Assembly (NCBI GenBank): GCA_949130485.1
Contig: OX422189.1
Span: 5,629,720-5,693,719 of the forward strand
Source: Agelas oroides
Taxonomy: Eukaryota; Porifera; Demospongiae; Agelasida; Agelasidae
Direction of reading: 5' to 3'
Length of the DNA: 64,000 bases
Below, piece after piece: positions 11,181 to 22,051 of this stretch. Below the pieces are notes generated by a model. It was given only the letters and a program-made list of their open reading frames with translations. It had not been told where the DNA came from and did not search any database. The position numbers and the translations under genes were made by a program. Numbering within the stretch: position 1 is the first letter of the stretch; each line of letters starts with the position of its first letter.

Positions 11181-12265
11181 TCTCTATGGCAAGACAAGCT
11201 GATTTGTCCACCTGCATTCAAGTCACCGTTTTCTTTCCACTTGGGGTGCGGTTAGGAGTGGGAGAAAAAAAGAAAAGAAAAAAAAACACTAGAAAGATTA
11301 TCTAGCTCGTTCAATTGGCCATTTAGCTATGTGTGTAAAGCATGCTGAAGTGGGCTTGAATGTTTGTGAATGTGGTGGAAAGGCAGAGAGCCATCTGTGA
11401 AGACGGGTGTCATCACACAGTTGTCAGGCAAAGGTACTGTAGAAAATTGACTTCGTGGGCTTGTAAGGCCCCGCCCATTTTTATGCTAGCGGGAATGTGT
11501 GTAACTTGGCTCCATTCTAGGGGCAGGGAGTAGGTTTGTGGACATAACTCCCTGGCCTGGAGGTGAGCGGGAAAAAAGCATACCTAGTTGTGTAGGGGGT
11601 GAGCTTTCTGAACTGGGCCCAGTTTTGGTTGGTTTGAGTGGAGGTGTGGTTAAGTTGAATGAAAGGCAACGTAGCAAAATTGCTGTTCTTGAGGTCAAAT
11701 GAATGTGTGTTTGGCCTGTAGACTGGGATTGAAGTGGTCCCAGGACAAATCCAAACATAACGTTTTCACTTCTTTTGTGTGTGTGTTGATGATATGGTCA
11801 GACTAGGGTGGATGGAGCCTTGGAGAGGATGCAATTTTTTTTTTAGCTGAGGGACTAAAATTAAGTTTTTTGGCATTATCAGGTAGAGAAAGCAGTTTGG
11901 TGCTAACATTTTGTGAACATTGCCTACACTTTGACTTTACCTGGCCCATTCATCCATTCACATGACTCGGAGATTTGTGATTTGAGGTTGTCCTACCTGA
12001 TGTAGCTAGCTACTACTGTAGCTCTTTATGTACCATTTTAGGATGGTGTTTTAAGATCTGTTTGACAGCACTATATGCATGTGCAATGTACATGGGTGAA
12101 TGTATATGATTAGTGGTATAATCATATACTTATTTTGTGTCAATGCATTTACTCCCATAGAAAGATGTGCAATTATTTTTGTAATTGCACAGGTAGAAAA
12201 GCTTCTGATTGGACGAAAAGTACAAAAATTACATAACTGTGCAAGGTGTAATCGCTCACTGATTG
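11181..12265. other. No recognisable gene
   Basis: A minus-strand open frame of 90 codons at 11486-11758 is Pro/Ser/Thr-rich and resembles nothing I know. The remainder is AT-rich DNA without clear structure. Confidence 0.4.
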
Positions 12266-12267
12266 GT

Positions 12268-12432
12268 CAGTAGCAATTTGCTGTTAAACTATATTAACAT
12301 AATGTAAAATTGTAACTTGTAAGCGACAACAATTTGCTGTAAACTATATTAACATAATGTAAACTTGTACTTTGTAAGTGACAATAATTTGGTGTAAACT
12401 ATACAGTTTACTGTAAACTTGTATACTATAAA
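12268..12432. repeat. Short tandem repeat, about 57-bp unit, about 2.5 copies
   Basis: Units start AATTTGCTGTAAACTATATT and continue with AACATAATGTAAA and TTGTAAGTGACAA. The third unit is partial and diverged. Confidence 0.6.
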
Positions 12433-12501
12433 CCACCACATCACATACATACTCATACTTATTATAGCATACTGTAAACTAGGCAGAGTATATGATTAAC
12501 A

Positions 12502-12648
12502 AGTAACAGCATGATTTCTCGTGTAATTTGGGATTAATAGCACTCATGAATGGCATAATTGCACTCGGCTTCGCCTCGTGCAATTAATAGCCATTCACTC
12601 GTGCTATTAATCCCAAATTGCACTCGAAACCATGCTGTTAATTATACA
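12502..12648. repeat. Imperfect palindrome
   Basis: TAACAGCATGATTTC and GGGATTAATAGCACTC at the left are mirrored at the right by GTGCTATTAATCCC and CATGCTGTTA. The arms are about 50 bp around a GCACTCGGCTTCGCCTCGTGC hairpin core. It is probably a small inverted-repeat element; I could not define a target duplication. Confidence 0.5.
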
Positions 12649-12990
12649 AATCATCCTGAAGTATGGGTCTATTACTACAAATTCCTTTGAAATTGCATAT
12701 ATTACTATCATATAGAAAGTCTCCTGAATGTTTGTACAAGTAGTACTACATGTATGAGCACTCGGTGCATTGTATTATTGCCGAGCGCCTTAGCGCGAGG
12801 CTACTAATCGTGCATCGTAGTCAGCTCGCGTTTGTATGTATGTATATATATATATCCGTCACACTTTGATTACGTGGGCGCGGTTTCTGTGGTCTCGTCC
12901 CCAGACTACTAGCCACGTGGTACTGGTCCGACCAGGAGGCGATCGAAAGATCGTGCGCGTGCGGGAGCCGAAACGGAGCAGGGCTACATG

Positions 12991-13067
12991 GTAGCCTCGT
13001 TCCCAGGCCCTCTGCGCGAATTTCTTACTGTAAGCGACGAACGCGCAGGGCCTAGGAACGAGGCTAG
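12991..13067. mobile_element. TAGCCTCG palindromic element, 9-bp TSD
   Basis: It reads TAGCCTCGTTCCCAGGCC to GGCCTAGGAACGAGGCTA, about 76 bp, with an internal GCGCGA / TCGCTTAC-like stem. The flanks GCTACATGG and GCCACATGG match at 8 of 9 positions. Confidence 0.75.
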
Positions 13068-13130
13068 CCACATGGTACAGGTGGGAGCAGGAGGCGATCG
13101 ACGTGTGAAAAAGATCGTCCGAGAGCCGAA

Positions 13131-13346
13131 ATGGAGCAGAAGCAGTCAAAGCGTGATCGTGCTAGAGAGCGAAGACGGAAACAAAGGGACACTGCATCAG
13201 AAGAGAGTAAGGCAAAGGAGAAAGAGTCTGACAGATACTCGCATGACTTCCTGAAACTCTTCAGACGACCGCTTTGCCATCTTCATCGCTCTATCTCGTC
13301 TCCAGCACCTAGCACCTACACGCTACACGTGGTTACATTTATTTAG
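13131..13346 (+). CDS. Possible first exon of a small charged protein (weak)
   Basis: The ATG at 13131 in GAAATGGAGC context opens a 71-codon frame. Its first 40 residues are strongly Lys/Arg/Glu-rich (MEQKQSKRDRARERRRKQRD) and helix-prone; the remainder is not. It lies just right of a CpG-rich stretch that contains a palindromic element. The composition looks like a real N-terminal exon, but I found no partner exons, no homologue and no clear splice donor decision. It could be chance. Confidence 0.2.
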   Translation: MEQKQSKRDRARERRRKQRDTASEESKAKEKESDRYSHDFLKLFRRPLCHLHRSISSPAPSTYTLHVVTFI

Positions 13347-13349
13347 TAT

Positions 13350-13930
13350 ATTTTCTAGTCTGACTGAGTTTACTGAAGTTATGCTGAGTCAAGCAAACCC
13401 TGAAATACTAAGTTGGCAGATGTTGTATCGTTTCTTGCTAACTACCCACTTGTCCTTGAGATAAACTATCTGTTTAAAAGGAGAAACACTTGACACTGTC
13501 AACGTTTGCAATCATTTGCATGCAAGCTCTCTTCCTTTGGAAGTCTATTAGCTGCAGTGCACTGTTGCGCATAACATGGTAGACAATAGGAGCTAGAATT
13601 TGGGTTAGTACAAGAATTTTTGCCACATATCTCATGGCAATTTGATTCACATATTGATGCCCTAAGTATAGTACGTGCCAGATGAGGTCTGGGGATGAGA
13701 CTTCATAATTTGCTGTCAAATCTGAATGTACACATATTGTCTGCCAGCCACACATGAAACCACCAGATAGATTCATGCCTGAGAGAATGGAGGCCTTAAC
13801 ATGACACTTCTTTAACATTTTTACCTATGGGGCTGACAGTGCAACACGATTACCAAGCCTTGCCTCACTACACATACCTGATGTCACAGCAGTGGAAGAT
13901 GACACAATATTATCACTGGAATGTTGGAAG
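13350..13930. other. No gene; stretch shared with 25280 and 51780
   Basis: A 114-codon minus-strand frame at 13474-13818 contains a segment (GFMCGWQT) that is also found near 25290 and 51790 as part of the repeated flanks. It is probably not coding, since the other copies do not keep the frame. Confidence 0.4.
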
Positions 13931-14350
13931 AATGTATGTATCATCCGTAAATGAATATTTGTAGTCTATGCTCTGGGGATTTTGCATTCACGTGCCTTGG
14001 GAGTTTGGAAGATGTTACTAAGTGACATTTGTCACTAACTCACAGTAGCTAATATATCTTGTTCACTTGCACAACTGAAATAGCATCCGTTGGGTCGTTT
14101 ACTATGAACAGCCCTGGACTTAGTGTGAAGTAGTTTTTGTTCGACAATGTGCACATTCCATGCAAGATTGCCACACTAATTGTATCACTGTAAAAAGGTT
14201 TGGATTACTCCAACCATATTTTGGTCACCTCAGTTGCATTCCTTTTGTGTGTGTGACAAGTAAAGTTCAAGGAGTGCTTACAATGTGAACAGAGTGTAGT
14301 TGTGAAACTTCCCTCTTTTGTTAAATTCGTATATCCTTTCAGAAAGCCTA

Positions 14351-14616
14351 TAGCTAGCACTTTAAAAACAGATTGGTTGTTTTAGCTGCAAAGTGGTTAT
14401 CCTGCTTGCATGGTTTACTTCTGTACTAGAGGCTAATTGTATGCTTCTTGTTGTTCCCTCCTCTTTTCCTCATTCTGGAATAAGGAAAAGAGGAGGAACC
14501 GACAAGGAAACTACCTCCATGGTTGTTCTTTACAATTAGCCTCTGATACCAAAACAAGCCATGCAAACAGAGTAATCACTCTGTGTGTTAAAACAACCAA
14601 TCTGTTTTTACAGTGA
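14351..14616. mobile_element. TA-inserted inverted-repeat element
   Basis: Terminal repeats CACTTTAAAAACAGATTGG and CACTGTAAAAACAGATTGG (reverse of the right end) flank a long imperfect palindrome that also mirrors GAGGCTAATTGTA. The paralogous flank near 4848 lacks it and reads CCTATTAATCAGC, consistent with insertion at TA as in Tc1/mariner-type elements. Confidence 0.65.
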
Positions 14617-16024
14617 TATTAATCAGCATTTTAGGTTGTTTTCTTTAATCTTACACATCTGCTCCTGGAGAGTTCCTTGGTTGCGTGGTTGTGGTAGAAA
14701 TGCTAGGAATGTAGCCAAATTAATAGGTCTTCTGAAAAAAGAGACTAGCTAATGTAACTAAAGAATTAAGAAGCTCCTCAACAAACTTTCAAATTTGTTA
14801 TCATTTTGTGGTCACACTGATGCAACTGAGACAACCTAAAATGTGGTTAAAGTACATTTTTGTAAGTTTTGGAGTGAAGTAATTTCAGTGTACAAACAAA
14901 CAACTTGTATCTTCTTTTGAACTCATAAAATTATGTAATTAAATATCATAGTCATATAGAACATATTTCTCCAGTAGAAAGCTCCATACCACAACCTGCC
15001 TAGCTACATCAAAATGAGCAGTACACATGCTCTTCATTTCTCCATATCTCACATACAGACATAGTATGTACACTAACTTTGTAATGTCAGTAGTCAAATA
15101 CATACCATGCCAGTTTGTAGCCATATTTGCTGAAATAATGAGCTAAATGCAGCTCTGCTAACTAAGGTCAAGATGATAGATAGCTAAATTCAGGATAGAT
15201 CACTCATTTAGACTGGACTAACTGACTTCCTGATTACCAGGCTAGGAGTCACACTTGTTTGAGAGAGAATCCAGGAATGTGGCCAACCATATTATGCATT
15301 AGTCTATACCAACTCAGGGGACTCTGGTAATGCATAGTTCTTTGAATGTCACTCATCACCATATTTGTCGCCAGAGGAACAAACACTTGTATGTACTAAT
15401 TAAACCACTTTTAGATTGTTATTTTCAGCTTCAAGCTCTCTTCTCTCTATACCTTACACTACAGTGCCATTGTTGAACAGATAATGGGAGGGTTTAGGTT
15501 AAGGACAGGAGTGCACTGCCTCACATGATCACTTGATCCATATAGCCCTGCAATTAACATAAAGACATGCAAGCAAGCAAGCAGGTAATAGGAATTATTC
15601 ACTGTTGTGAATACTATTAAAATGAGTTGTATTTTAGAGTGAGCTCCCACACAGAAATGAACTGCTAACTATTGAGAAAAGAACTAAAAGAGAATTCCAA
15701 AACACAGCTAAAATCCATCATCCTCCATCACAGCCTTAAATGAAAATGCATCCATAAGTTTGCAAACTCAATAAAATTTGGCAGACAGTGTATATATATT
15801 GTTGCTGTTGTTTCTAGTTGTCATTAGCTACCATATGTGTACCATCTGCATGAGGTTCAAAATATTTTGTTATGAGCAGTACATATCTGTACCTACTTTC
15901 CCAGTACATTAACATATCTCCTAGTTACATAAATGATGTGCTTGTATACTCAAGTCAATTATTCTACAAGACTTAGTACAAAGAATACAAACGTACAGAG
16001 ACAATATAATTATGTTCTCCACAG
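14617..16024. other. 3' flank of receptor remnant B2, paralogous to 4850-6031
   Basis: It is collinear with the flank of copy B, with small indels. No gene is seen. The duplicated flank shows that B2 was once a whole unit like B. Confidence 0.6.
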
Positions 16025-16297
16025 TTACGTTAGAGAGCCATATAAGTTAGCTCTAGGTTGCTGACTGTTCCCACATGCAGGATAGGTTTCAGTCTCAGTA
16101 TCTCGAGGACAATTGTCTGAGTTGTCTCCTTCATCACCAACAAGAAGTGGATTGCATTCTTCACTTCCATATTCGTCAGGGTATAGGAGTCTGTCTGGTT
16201 CTTGTGACTCCAGGGTTGGATGATCTGTACGCTTCTTACACAAGCGATGAGCCTTTGTCCATGTCAGCAGTTTGTATGTTACATAAACAATGAAGTA
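16025..16297 (-). pseudogene. Receptor-family copy B2: C-terminal remnant
   Basis: The frame reads from the last membrane helix (KLLTWTKA) through the tail: MCKKRTDHPTLESQEPDRLL, then an EECNPLLVGDEGDNS segment, ending RANLYGSLT like copy B. All upstream parts are missing. Homology stops near 16297 and is followed directly by a TAGCCTCG-type palindromic element and other transposon DNA. The retained tail keeps both dileucine-like motifs. It is a clear remnant without its own start. Confidence 0.85.
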
Positions 16298-16311
16298 TAT
16301 TTGTGATAAAT

Positions 16312-16385
16312 TTCACCAGGCCTTCTCCGCGTTATTCCTACTGCAAGCGACGATAGCTGTGGTGGAGGACTGGGAACGAGGCTAG
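16312..16385. mobile_element. TAGCCTCG-type palindromic element, left end eroded
   Basis: The right end CTGGGAACGAGGCTA is intact and the left keeps CCAGGCCTTCTCCGCG. The middle ACTGCAAGCGACGA resembles the middle of the copies at 12991 and 52057. It abuts the break of receptor remnant B2. Confidence 0.6.
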
Positions 16386-16529
16386 GATTTGTTCACACAA
16401 GTCGGAGTACGGAAGTCACGTGTCGCAACAAATTACGTCAGTATTACGTCAGAATTCCGATGTCAATAATGAGCTGTTCGTAATCCGTCGCGATGCCGTT
16501 GATTAGGCTTTGCAGTGCGTTGGTCGACC

Positions 16530-16645
16530 GAAGTTGCTTGTTGGCCAAATGGTTAAGGGAAAGGGTTGTGGTTAGGGTTAGGGTTAGGGCTGGGGCCAGG
16601 GAATGCACTACTTTTTGTGGTGAACATCTTTGTCTTCGTTGGTTT
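16530..16645. repeat. Dispersed repeat with TTAGGG-like hexamers
   Basis: GGTTAGGGTTAGGGTTAGGG lies at about 16571-16590 inside a block that is the reverse complement of 8092-8195. It is an interstitial telomere-like tract carried by a transposon-like repeat. Confidence 0.6.
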
Positions 16646-16656
16646 GGTAGCCTCTG

Positions 16657-16997
16657 CAGGGGCGTAGCTAGCAATGAGGCAGAGGAGGCAGTTGCCTCCT
16701 CACTTTTCTGCGTAAGAACGCGCGCACGCATTGGCGATGTCCTATAAAGTATCCAGCGCATGCGCAAAGTAAATTACATCGGAACTCACTCGCTCCTCGT
16801 TGGGAAAAGACCAGCAGCATTGACAACGACTTTCTTTACAAAGCGTGGAAGGAAAGGTAACTTCGATATTTTGTACATTTAACGTCGGTTATTGAATTAG
16901 TTAAGTTATGAATAATTAATTAGCTAAATTTTCGCGGCGCGCTTCGCGCGCGGTAAGGTATTGCCTCCTCACTCAACAAATCCTAGCTACGCCCTTG
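16657..16997. mobile_element. Non-autonomous DNA element, CAGGGGCGTAGCTAG ends, 5-bp TSD
   Basis: The element is 341 bp, from CAGGGGCGTAGCTAG to CTAGCTACGCCCTTG, with CTCTG duplicated on both sides. A degenerate relative of its left end lies at about 55655-55740. Confidence 0.8.
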
Positions 16998-17091
16998 CTC
17001 TGGGTGTATCTAAGATGTCACACGTCACGTGAGCGTAGTTCGACTTGTGTGAATAAATTGTCTCCCTATTTGGTTCCTGTAGGGTTCAGGC

Positions 17092-17361
17092 TAGTCTATC
17101 AAGCTAGACCATCTCTCACCGTACAGAAAAGTGAGAGAGGGTCTAGCAGATGTTATTAGTATTCATAGTTCACAGCTTGTTTAATCTGCAACCTTAAAAC
17201 TGCACCAGTACTGGTCTTACCTACAGAAGCCAAGGTGTTGCTACTGTCTCAAAATGGAACAGTAGGATCTGATTGGTCAGCATCTCATGCATACTAATAA
17301 CATCTGCTAGACCCTCTCTCACTTTTCTGGAGGGTGAGAGAGGGTCTAGCTTGATAGACTA
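17092..17361. mobile_element. Inverted-repeat element, TAGTCTATCAAGC ends, 9-bp TSD
   Basis: The element is 270 bp with terminal repeats TAGTCTATCAAGCTAGACC at both ends, flanked by a perfect GGTTCAGGC duplication. The subterminal GTGAGAGAGGGTCTAGC is repeated in both arms. The 9-bp duplication and TAG ends resemble the TAGCCTCG family, suggesting a shared Mutator-like source. Confidence 0.75.
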
Positions 17362-17365
17362 GGTT

Positions 17366-19033
17366 CAGGCCGAATGCCGCATCCGGTAGGCGGAGCTATG
17401 GGCGTGACCTTATATAATGATGACATATAAAGGCGATACACCTGGTACCCGCGGTTATATCATCTCATTAAATATTCATAAAACAGCTTCGCGCTGGCTG
17501 TTGCTGTACTTTGACCCCGACTGCTGACTTTTTGCTTGCTTTGCAAGGCACACACACCCAACTGTTCTACAGCTCTTCCTAAGGTATTCAGTAGAGATTT
17601 ACCGGTGTACCAATGTACCAGAGCTCATAAACTCAGCAGGAGTCCATTTGCATTGCATAAATTATGTACACATAGCTACTGAAGTTCTTGAGACTCTCCA
17701 TCCTGGAGTCATAGGCTTCTGCTTCATAATAAAGGTTTGGTTGGTTACATTGATAGGATTAACTAATTCACTCAGTACTTCTAACTTGTCAGAGATGGTA
17801 AAAAATGTGCATGTGTTCCTGATCAAGGCAGCAAAATATAGTCTTTTGTCGAGCCATCCAGGCCCCCAATAAAGAATGTCTGGTGGCTTGATTCAAATTC
17901 CTACTCAAGAAGGTATGTCCAGCAAATTAAGAATGGAAGAATGATGCATACAGTTCACTCTTTGTCACTATTGATTATACACTCTTTGATTTTGTTGGCC
18001 ATCCGATATTCCATTTCTCTGCAATATACCTCTAAGAAACGCAAAGTCACATGGTTGTTAAGATGCAAACATATGCCACAATTCGTTGATTTTTAGTTTC
18101 TCATCAGGTGTTTTATCTTCACCCAATGTGGGCGGGCAGGTATTACCATTATGTATTTATCCATAGCCGACATATTTCTCATGGAAGAACTCAACAAACA
18201 CGATGTCAGGAAGATCAGCGCTCATCATATGCCTTTGTAGAAGGGTTCTTTTGGATGCTGTGCAATAGAGAGACACGTTTGTTGGCGTTGCGTTCATCAC
18301 TACACTTATCCGGTTTGTTGTTTCTACGTCGTTATTAAGTATCTTATATGAAAATAAAAAAGAATGGTGATAAATTCTATCTCAGAAAATCCATGCAGGC
18401 GGCCGATGAGAAAATGAATTGGGATCTTATATGGCCACAACAAGCAGTCAGGCAGGTCAGATTTAGGCCTGACCAGCAGACCAAACATGCACATGAGCAG
18501 AGCACTTTGATTTAATAATACACATAGATATTATTCAACACAAGACTATTTACTGCCTTGATCAGGAATACATGCACGTTTTTTTATCATCTCTGAATAG
18601 TTAGAAGTATTAGTGAATTAGTTAATCCTATCAATGTCACCAACCAAACCTTTATAATGAAACACAGGCCTGTCGCCCCAGGATGGAGAGTCTCAAGAAC
18701 TTCAGTAGCTATGTGTGCATGTAACCGATAATTTATGCAACCCAAATGGACTCCTGCTGAGTTTTATATCAACTTATGAGTTCTGATTCATTGGTACACT
18801 TGTAAATCTCTACTGAATACCTTAGGAAGAGCTGTAGAACAGTTGGTTGTGTGCCTTGCCAAGCAAGCAATAGTCAGCAGTCGAGGTCAAAGTACAACAG
18901 TCATGCCTTTAAATGTCTTATGAATATTTAATGAGATGATGTAACCGTTTCAAACCGGGTGTATCCCTTCACATACGTAAGGTACTAGGTCACGCCCATA
19001 GCTCCGCCCACCGGATGCGGCATTCGGCCTGTA
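17366..19033. mobile_element. Long inverted-repeat element, arms about 490 bp
   Basis: The left arm (17366 to about 17852) is the reverse complement of the right arm (about 18540-19033). The ends read CAGGCCGAATGCCGCATCCG. The arms share long stretches such as GTTCTACAGCTCTTCCTAAG. The 690-bp centre has no convincing transposase. The right arm keeps a TTTCAAACCGGG motif shared with 8033-8295. No clean target duplication was found, partly because another element sits at the left edge. Confidence 0.75.
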
Positions 19034-19039
19034 GAATGC

Positions 19040-19462
19040 TTTTCTTTGCGCGCGCATGTAACCCAGGGGTCAGGGGGCATGCTCCCCCAGGAACCTCATG
19101 GGAGTGTTTCTGAGGCCGTTGGAGACCACCATAACCATGCAAAATTTAGCCTGACTGTAACTCAGGCAATTCATCTTATGGTCATTTCTCGAAGTCCCTT
19201 CCCTTTGGAATCAGCCTTTGTATATGAGGCACTGCCACAGAACTGTCTCTTGGGAGCTGGAGATTTGAGTGTTTTATGTTTGCAGGACATGAAGCAGTGA
19301 TTCATAATAGAGATGTGCGCTGTGTCGGAGTAGCTACGTAGGCTAAGCGCGCGGTAAACCTCCGCGCGTTTATAGGGCTTGCTCAGTAAGACCAGGGGCG
19401 GATCCGGGAGGGGCATGGGCCCCGCATGCCCCCCCCCCCCCCCCCCCCCGGATCCGCCCCTG
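19040..19462. repeat. Transposon debris plus a short CAGGGGCGGATCCGG hairpin with a C-tract
   Basis: Near 19066-19105 there is a GGGGGCATGCTCCCCC stem like those inside the CAGG(G/C) elements. At 19393-19462 CAGGGGCGGATCCGG is mirrored by CCGGATCCGCCCCTG around a run of about 20 C. The homopolymer length is likely unreliable in the assembly. Confidence 0.55.
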
Positions 19463-19649
19463 GTCAAGTTTACTGAAAGTGTGTGGGTGAAAGATTGATG
19501 GATGGTAAGCTTAACTTTTTGTATTAGCCCAATGGACTGTAAAAATGCAGTAACCATGCATGCAAGCAGAATTGTTTGGCAACAAGTGAGGCACTGCAGT
19601 CGGAGTGAGATTCTGCAGAACCATTTCCCAAAATAAAATGAAGGAGTTT

Positions 19650-20176
19650 AGTAGAGTGCTGTAGTGTCAGTAGCCTGTGAGTAGTGCGTAATGTCTGCTT
19701 GTGAAAGCAAGCTTGTGTCTAGAAGCAGCAGAAAGGCCACAGTGGCCAAGACTGTACTCATTGGGTAGGCCCAGGTCTTGCGATCATATGCCAAGCCTAG
19801 TAGGTGACCGTGGCCGATCGCATCCAATAATTAGTTTATAATTAAGTTAGTTAAGAGATGTGGCCTGGCGGAACCCCTCATGTGGTGGTCGGAACTTTGA
19901 AGATAAGCTTAGATTGTTTTAAGTCGATCTTCAAAGTTCCGACCACCACATGAGGGGTTTCGCCAGGCCACATCTCTTAACTAACTTAATTATAAACTGA
20001 TTATTGGATGCCAATGCCGACAGGAAATGGGGGAAATCCCCAATTTTACGGAGCGTGAACGGTTGAAGACTCCCAGAACTGACTGTTTGTTAAAAGTTTA
20101 AGAAGACAAAAGCAGGCTATCAGCTTGGATTCCAGGTTTGTTGACCTTGAAAATCCAGGGTGGAGTACCACCTTAA
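19650..20176. repeat. Dispersed repeat with a central palindrome
   Basis: It is related to 10735-11180. The part at about 19836-19912 is mirrored by 19928-20006 with arms of about 77 bp containing GGTGGTCGGAACTTTGAAGA. The rest matches the other copy in opposite (left half) and direct (right half) orientation. Confidence 0.65.
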
Positions 20177-20918
20177 GGTTATCCTACCTTACTAGGAATA
20201 CCCATAGTGCATGCTGGTGGGGCGCGCGGAGCAATTGTCAGAAATTTTACACTGCTGGTTTAGTCAATTTAGTGGGAGCCAAAAGAACAATACCTGGCTT
20301 GATGAGACTCTCCAGTACGTGCTTTATACTTTAAAACTCTTTGTTGTTCTCTTCTTGCTCTCTTGGCTTCTACGGTGGGCTGACTTCTTTGCTGTGCCTT
20401 TTTTTTTCTCAGAGTTGCCAGCAGTCGGCTGTGTTCAGCACTCGTTTATGCACTTCGCTCCACAAAATACGTAAGCAGATATTATAGTGCCAGTAGATGG
20501 ATGCATAATTATAATTTGCAAGTAGACAAGTGTCTTAATGAAGCTTGCTAAAATTGTGAGGGTGAAAGACTGATAAATAGTAATTATGTTTGTGAATACA
20601 TTAGTTCATGCACTGAACTTTGAAATTGCACACTGACAGGCCTAGACTGCTCTTGCTAAACTCGGCACTGGAAGTGGCATTAGCTATGTACATACCTGTG
20701 CTGTGATAGGCCTTAACAATAATTATCTCTGCATTCATTTTCACATACAGATAATATTGTTTAGTATTGCAATATTGCTTACATTCTTACACTTCAAGGG
20801 TTGGCACATAGCTGTGATAAAAATACTACCATCCAGGAAAGTCCCAAATAGACTGCTAAATTTGTTTACTGTACTACACACAAGACTAAATTATGCTTTG
20901 TTTATATTGCAGGCACAC
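20177..20918. other. No gene; contains a remnant of the receptor upstream block
   Basis: About 20640-20900 matches the duplicated 5' flank (GAAGTGGCATTAGCTATGTA and following). Open frames are short and not conserved. Confidence 0.5.
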
Positions 20919-20985
20919 TTGGGATTGGCATGCAGTGATTACCCCCTTTGGTGTGCACGTGCGGGGTAATTACTGCCAATCCCAA
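20919..20985. repeat. 67-bp near-perfect hairpin
   Basis: TTGGGATTGGCA and GATTACCCC on the left pair with GGGGTAATTACTGCCAATCCCAA on the right, leaving a loop of about 17 nt. It could be a tiny inverted-repeat element or an RNA hairpin; nothing here decides. Confidence 0.55.
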
Positions 20986-21093
20986 TAATATATCTGACTT
21001 GATGCTAAGAAAATTATTAAAGTTCTTCCTAGGTGGCATATGCTGACATATATGTAAACACTGAGTATAGGTCTGAGAACAGGGCTAGCTTTC

Positions 21094-21426
21094 TTGGGTA
21101 ACCATTCTATTAGTTTAATTGACGATAAAAATAATGTGGAAGCAGACGAGTTGTGTAATGATAATGTGACTTCCTTATTTCCTACATGTTGCGTTCACAG
21201 AGGCTTGTATTATACCTGTGTTATCATAGACCTTGCATACAAAAATTCACACAGACGTACTGTACCAGGGCAATACACTGATATTAGTATATTAGGCATC
21301 TTATATGAGGAAGCAATTTGGGTGTATAAAATTGATGCAAACAAACCACTTAAATTAATGCACTTGAAGACTAAATTAAGTGATGCTTTGTCTACTGAAC
21401 ATTGCACAATTAGGATTGGCACATAA
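21094..21426 (+). CDS. Open frame conserved in two receptor-unit flanks (uncertain)
   Basis: This 110-codon frame has a paralogue at 32815-33096 on the same strand. The two proteins align over about 95 residues (shared RRTVPGQYTDISIL and YEEAIWVYKIDANKP) and differ by substitutions and a 9-nt in-frame indel. No domain, signal peptide or membrane segment is recognised. The units around E and F have lost this region, so it is not essential to the array. It lies about 600 bp beyond the 3' end of receptor C. Shared recent ancestry can keep a chance frame open, so confidence is low. Confidence 0.25.
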   Translation: MGNHSISLIDDKNNVEADELCNDNVTSLFPTCCVHRGLYYTCVIIDLAYKNSHRRTVPGQYTDISILGILYEEAIWVYKIDANKPLKLMHLKTKLSDALSTEHCTIRIGT

Positions 21427-22051
21427 TTCTGGTCAAAGCACATGAGGATACATGTCCCACAGTACTTAAGCTTTCCAAGAAAGTACACCAGTACATGCAA
21501 TGCAATCTTGGTACACTTGTCTATACTGTTTTCATTGGTGTATTTAGCATTGTATGCACGTACGGTATACTTATGAATGTGTATGTATGCTGTACGGTTT
21601 GACTCCATCATTCATGCAGTACTCACTCATGCCACTCTCGCTGCCAGAACTGCCACTGCAGAGCTAGCTCCTTATTCATTTTAGCATATTCTACAATGGT
21701 GTAGAGATAGCATAACTATATATCTAAAATACAACTGATTTTAAATACTATTAGTATTCACAACAGTGAATAGTTCCTTTTACCTGCTTACTTGCTTGCA
21801 CATGATCTGTGGTACATAATATTTTGTTGTGAGCAGATGTATCTGTGCCTACTTTCCCAGTACATTAACACAGCTCCAGAGTTACATAAATGATGTGCTT
21901 TAAGCAAAAATAAGTGTACACATCAAGTCAATTATTTCACAAGTACAAAACATGGAGACAATATAATCATGTTCTCCACTGTTATGTTAAAGGTTAGCTC
22001 TACGTTGTTGACTGTTCCCATGCATGCATGCACATAGGAAATGTCTCAGTC

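Noticed and set aside
19424..19449. C-run as a biological signal
   Set aside because: A homopolymer between the arms of a short hairpin element is prone to sequencing error; its length should not be interpreted.
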